From Fragilaria crotonensis (Eukaryota; Bacillariophyta; Fragilariophyceae; Fragilariales; Fragilariaceae): a stretch of DNA of 28,232 nt. Below the pieces are notes generated by a model. That model was not told where the DNA came from, made no database searches, and worked only from the letters and a program-made list of their open reading frames with translations. Below, in pieces: positions 28,207 through 28,232 of the stretch (positions within the stretch are counted from its first letter, which is position 1; each line of letters opens with the position of its first letter). The stretch is from assembly GCA_022925895.1 (NCBI GenBank), contig JAKSYS010000743.1, forward strand, positions 1-28,232, in the 5' to 3' direction. Both the position numbers and the translations under genes were made by a program.

Positions 28207-28232
28207 TCAATCCGAAAGAGATACGTGTCGCC

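Larger units (their letters stand above)
27291..28232. other. Region without a confident gene, ending in a palindromic array
   Basis: About 940 bp lies downstream of the RNA cyclase. The longest frame (plus, ending at 28083) is open for about 175 codons, but its first ATG is at 27685 and it has no recognisable domain. Minus-strand frames overlap it. TACTCCGAGTA occurs at 27496 and 27817. The last 150 bp contain the short palindromic tandem array listed separately. Confidence 0.45.

Noticed and set aside
1..28232. tRNA, rRNA, CRISPR arrays or bacterial operon signals
   Set aside because: No tRNA-like T-loop with a matching acceptor, no rRNA sequence, and no direct-repeat/spacer array were seen. 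The repeats at 2930-3870 and 28087-28206 lack the unique equal-length spacers of CRISPR.

Overview
The window looks like nuclear DNA of a photosynthetic stramenopile, most likely a raphid pennate diatom. Genes sit on both strands with no operons, and introns are few and short (68 and 166 nt in the two clear cases). Two proteins start with a signal peptide followed by the Phe-containing cleavage motif of diatom bipartite plastid targeting: zeta-carotene desaturase and a DUF760-like protein. Intergenic DNA is full of GTAC-rich repeats. Species cannot be fixed from sequence alone. All family names come from motif recognition by eye; no search was run.

Layout. 1-2552 (minus) is a decayed gene joining a GNAT acetyltransferase-like region to a Ulp1/C48 cysteine-protease-like region, broken by frameshifts and stops. 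2553-5423 is repeat-rich intergenic DNA with a nested ~91-bp repeat array. 5424-6962 (plus) encodes an ERGIC3/Erv46 cargo receptor, convergent with a mitochondrial acyl carrier protein at 7115-7468 (minus). 8198-9499 (minus) is a plastid DUF760-like protein. 10250-10867 (plus) is a small single-span protein with an RS-rich tail. 11311-12739 (minus) is a two-exon phosphoserine aminotransferase. 12740-15667 has no confident gene but holds a GTAC island, a terminal-inverted-repeat element (13236-13976) and a possible small spliced gene (14722-15270).

15668-17395 (plus) encodes a CAMK-like Ser/Thr kinase. 17396-19072 has only weak coding remnants. 19073-20062 (plus) is a membrane-anchored sulfotransferase-like protein with a degenerate cofactor loop, convergent with a TrmA/RlmCD-like uracil-5 methyltransferase (20470-21720, minus). 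22042-23651 (plus) is a two-exon GT64/exostosin-like glycosyltransferase. 24024-25778 (minus) is zeta-carotene desaturase, divergent from RNA 3'-phosphate cyclase (26067-27290, plus). The right end has no clear gene and finishes in a palindromic short tandem array.

The genes are unrelated housekeeping and lineage-specific functions (secretory traffic, mitochondrial fatty acid/Fe-S support, serine and carotenoid synthesis, RNA processing, signalling, glycosylation), not a pathway cluster. The unusual content is the decayed GNAT-protease fusion, the TIR element, the GTAC islands and the two structured repeat arrays.
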